Of a DNA stretch of 60,000 bases, positions 59,121 to 60,000 are shown piece by piece. The stretch comes from Liolophura sinensis. Lineage: Eukaryota > Mollusca > Polyplacophora > Chitonida > Chitonidae. The stretch is from NCBI RefSeq assembly GCF_032854445.1, contig NC_088302.1:48392046-48452045 (forward strand). The letters are read 5' to 3'. The position numbers were made by a program, and so were the translations under genes. Below the pieces are notes generated by a model. It worked only from the letters and a program-made list of their open reading frames with translations. It was not told where the DNA came from and ran no database searches. Within the stretch, counting starts at the first letter, position 1; the number at the start of each line of letters is the position of its first letter.

Positions 59121-60000
59121 TTTGACACTCGTGGGTTAAGACAATCATGCATATAACGATCAAAACCTTCAAACTGAAGCAATGAGACACGACGGGTGTG
59201 AGTCTGAACGTGAAGGCGTGTGAACAAACTAACCAGGCGTCTGGACTCTGTATTAAAGCGTCAAGTCTGGCGACTGTTGAATAACGGTTCGCTCAGACAG
59301 TCTCGCGACGCTAACCCTGTTGCAAACAGAGCCATGGATTTGAAATAAACAATACTAACAGGTTTGGACGCTTTCAGTGCATATCTTTGGTTGTAACTAA
59401 ACGAAACTTGACAGCCACTGCAGATTGCATAGTTTTTGGATCAATTGCCAAGGCGCATCATCTGTAAACCAGAGGTTTACCTTACTCGTCCCTTTGCATT
59501 GTTTTAATGTTATTGTATGTTAAATGTGTGGACAACACAATATTTTGAGTAATTCTAGACCAGTGATGTCTAATAAATTATAATTAACATAAGTGCATTT
59601 TACCAGATTCTGTTTCAGCCATGATCCTAACTTGGCATTTAAATAAATAGTCTGAATGAAATCCTCAATGAGGTAAAATGACAGGAGGTCGTGTTTAACC
59701 GGCTGAGTGTCACCATTTACCAGCTATCACACTGCCGACCCTGTTCTGGTTATACTCACAGTACTGCACAGTACAAATTTATGATCAGTTTTGCTTTAGC
59801 TACAGGCAAACACAAGCAGTTGAATCGCCAAAGACTGTATAATTCTGTTAATGGTCCATAAAACACCAAAATGAATCCTTGCTATGGACACATATTTATA
59901 TCTCTGAATGAAATCTGTCAAATGTGTTCCGATTCAAACCAAGCTGCACAACTGCATAGCACTGGCCTGACTGGCGTTGTGCAGGAGGTACCGGTGAGCT
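59121..60000. other. Sequence without recognised feature
   Basis: No exon, repeat array or SINE was recognised up to the window end. Confidence 0.35.

Overview
The window looks like AT-rich, gene-sparse nuclear DNA of a metazoan. Genes are broken into short exons with canonical GT/AG borders, separated by kilobase introns full of satellites, minisatellites, short hairpin elements and at least fifteen copies of a tRNA-headed SINE whose tail is (AAAT)n. The SINE core (a TACGCCGTACTC block followed by an ACCGGGCAGAGCCCGGGGG block) is of a type I associate with marine lophotrochozoans such as molluscs or brachiopods. The species cannot be named from sequence alone. No prokaryotic, organellar or viral gene set, CRISPR array or rRNA is visible.

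Layout. 1-0.9 kb: decayed Tc1/mariner transposon. 1.9-14.9 kb: minus-strand gene containing a PH domain split over three phase-0 exons (14772-14852, 5686-5787, 3633-3689), with a possible last exon at 1856-1918. Its 9 kb intron holds a 2.4 kb array of 59-bp satellite, a 363-bp terminal-inverted-repeat element and several minisatellites. 15-28 kb: mostly repeats, with a few isolated candidate exons, including a tandemly duplicated candidate terminal exon at 22969 and 23258. 28.2-31.8 kb: minus-strand rolling stone-like multi-pass membrane protein, five exons. 32.0-40.0 kb: plus-strand cation-dependent mannose-6-phosphate receptor homologue, six exons, 281 residues, complete. These two genes are head to head, with about 165 bp between start codons. 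41.9-43.0 kb: array of 96-bp satellite. 43.6-52.0 kb: minus-strand gene of seven or eight exons for a single-pass membrane protein (signal peptide, long coiled coil, one EGF-like domain, transmembrane segment); I do not recognise this combination as a named family. 52-60 kb: SINEs, unexplained sequence, and small candidate exons near 53.3-53.6 and 54.3 kb.

How the genes relate: the M6P receptor sorts lysosomal enzymes, the rolling stone-like protein and the EGF/coiled-coil protein are membrane proteins, and the PH protein is probably a lipid- or membrane-binding adaptor. Apart from the shared promoter region of the divergent pair, nothing in the sequence shows that they act together. Almost all exons were assembled by eye from splice borders and matching reading phase. 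cDNA evidence would be decisive. I did not find a convincing new multi-gene system. The most notable items are the unnamed EGF/coiled-coil gene, the repeat arrays that overlap or abut splice sites, the duplicated candidate terminal exon, and the hairpin element family.
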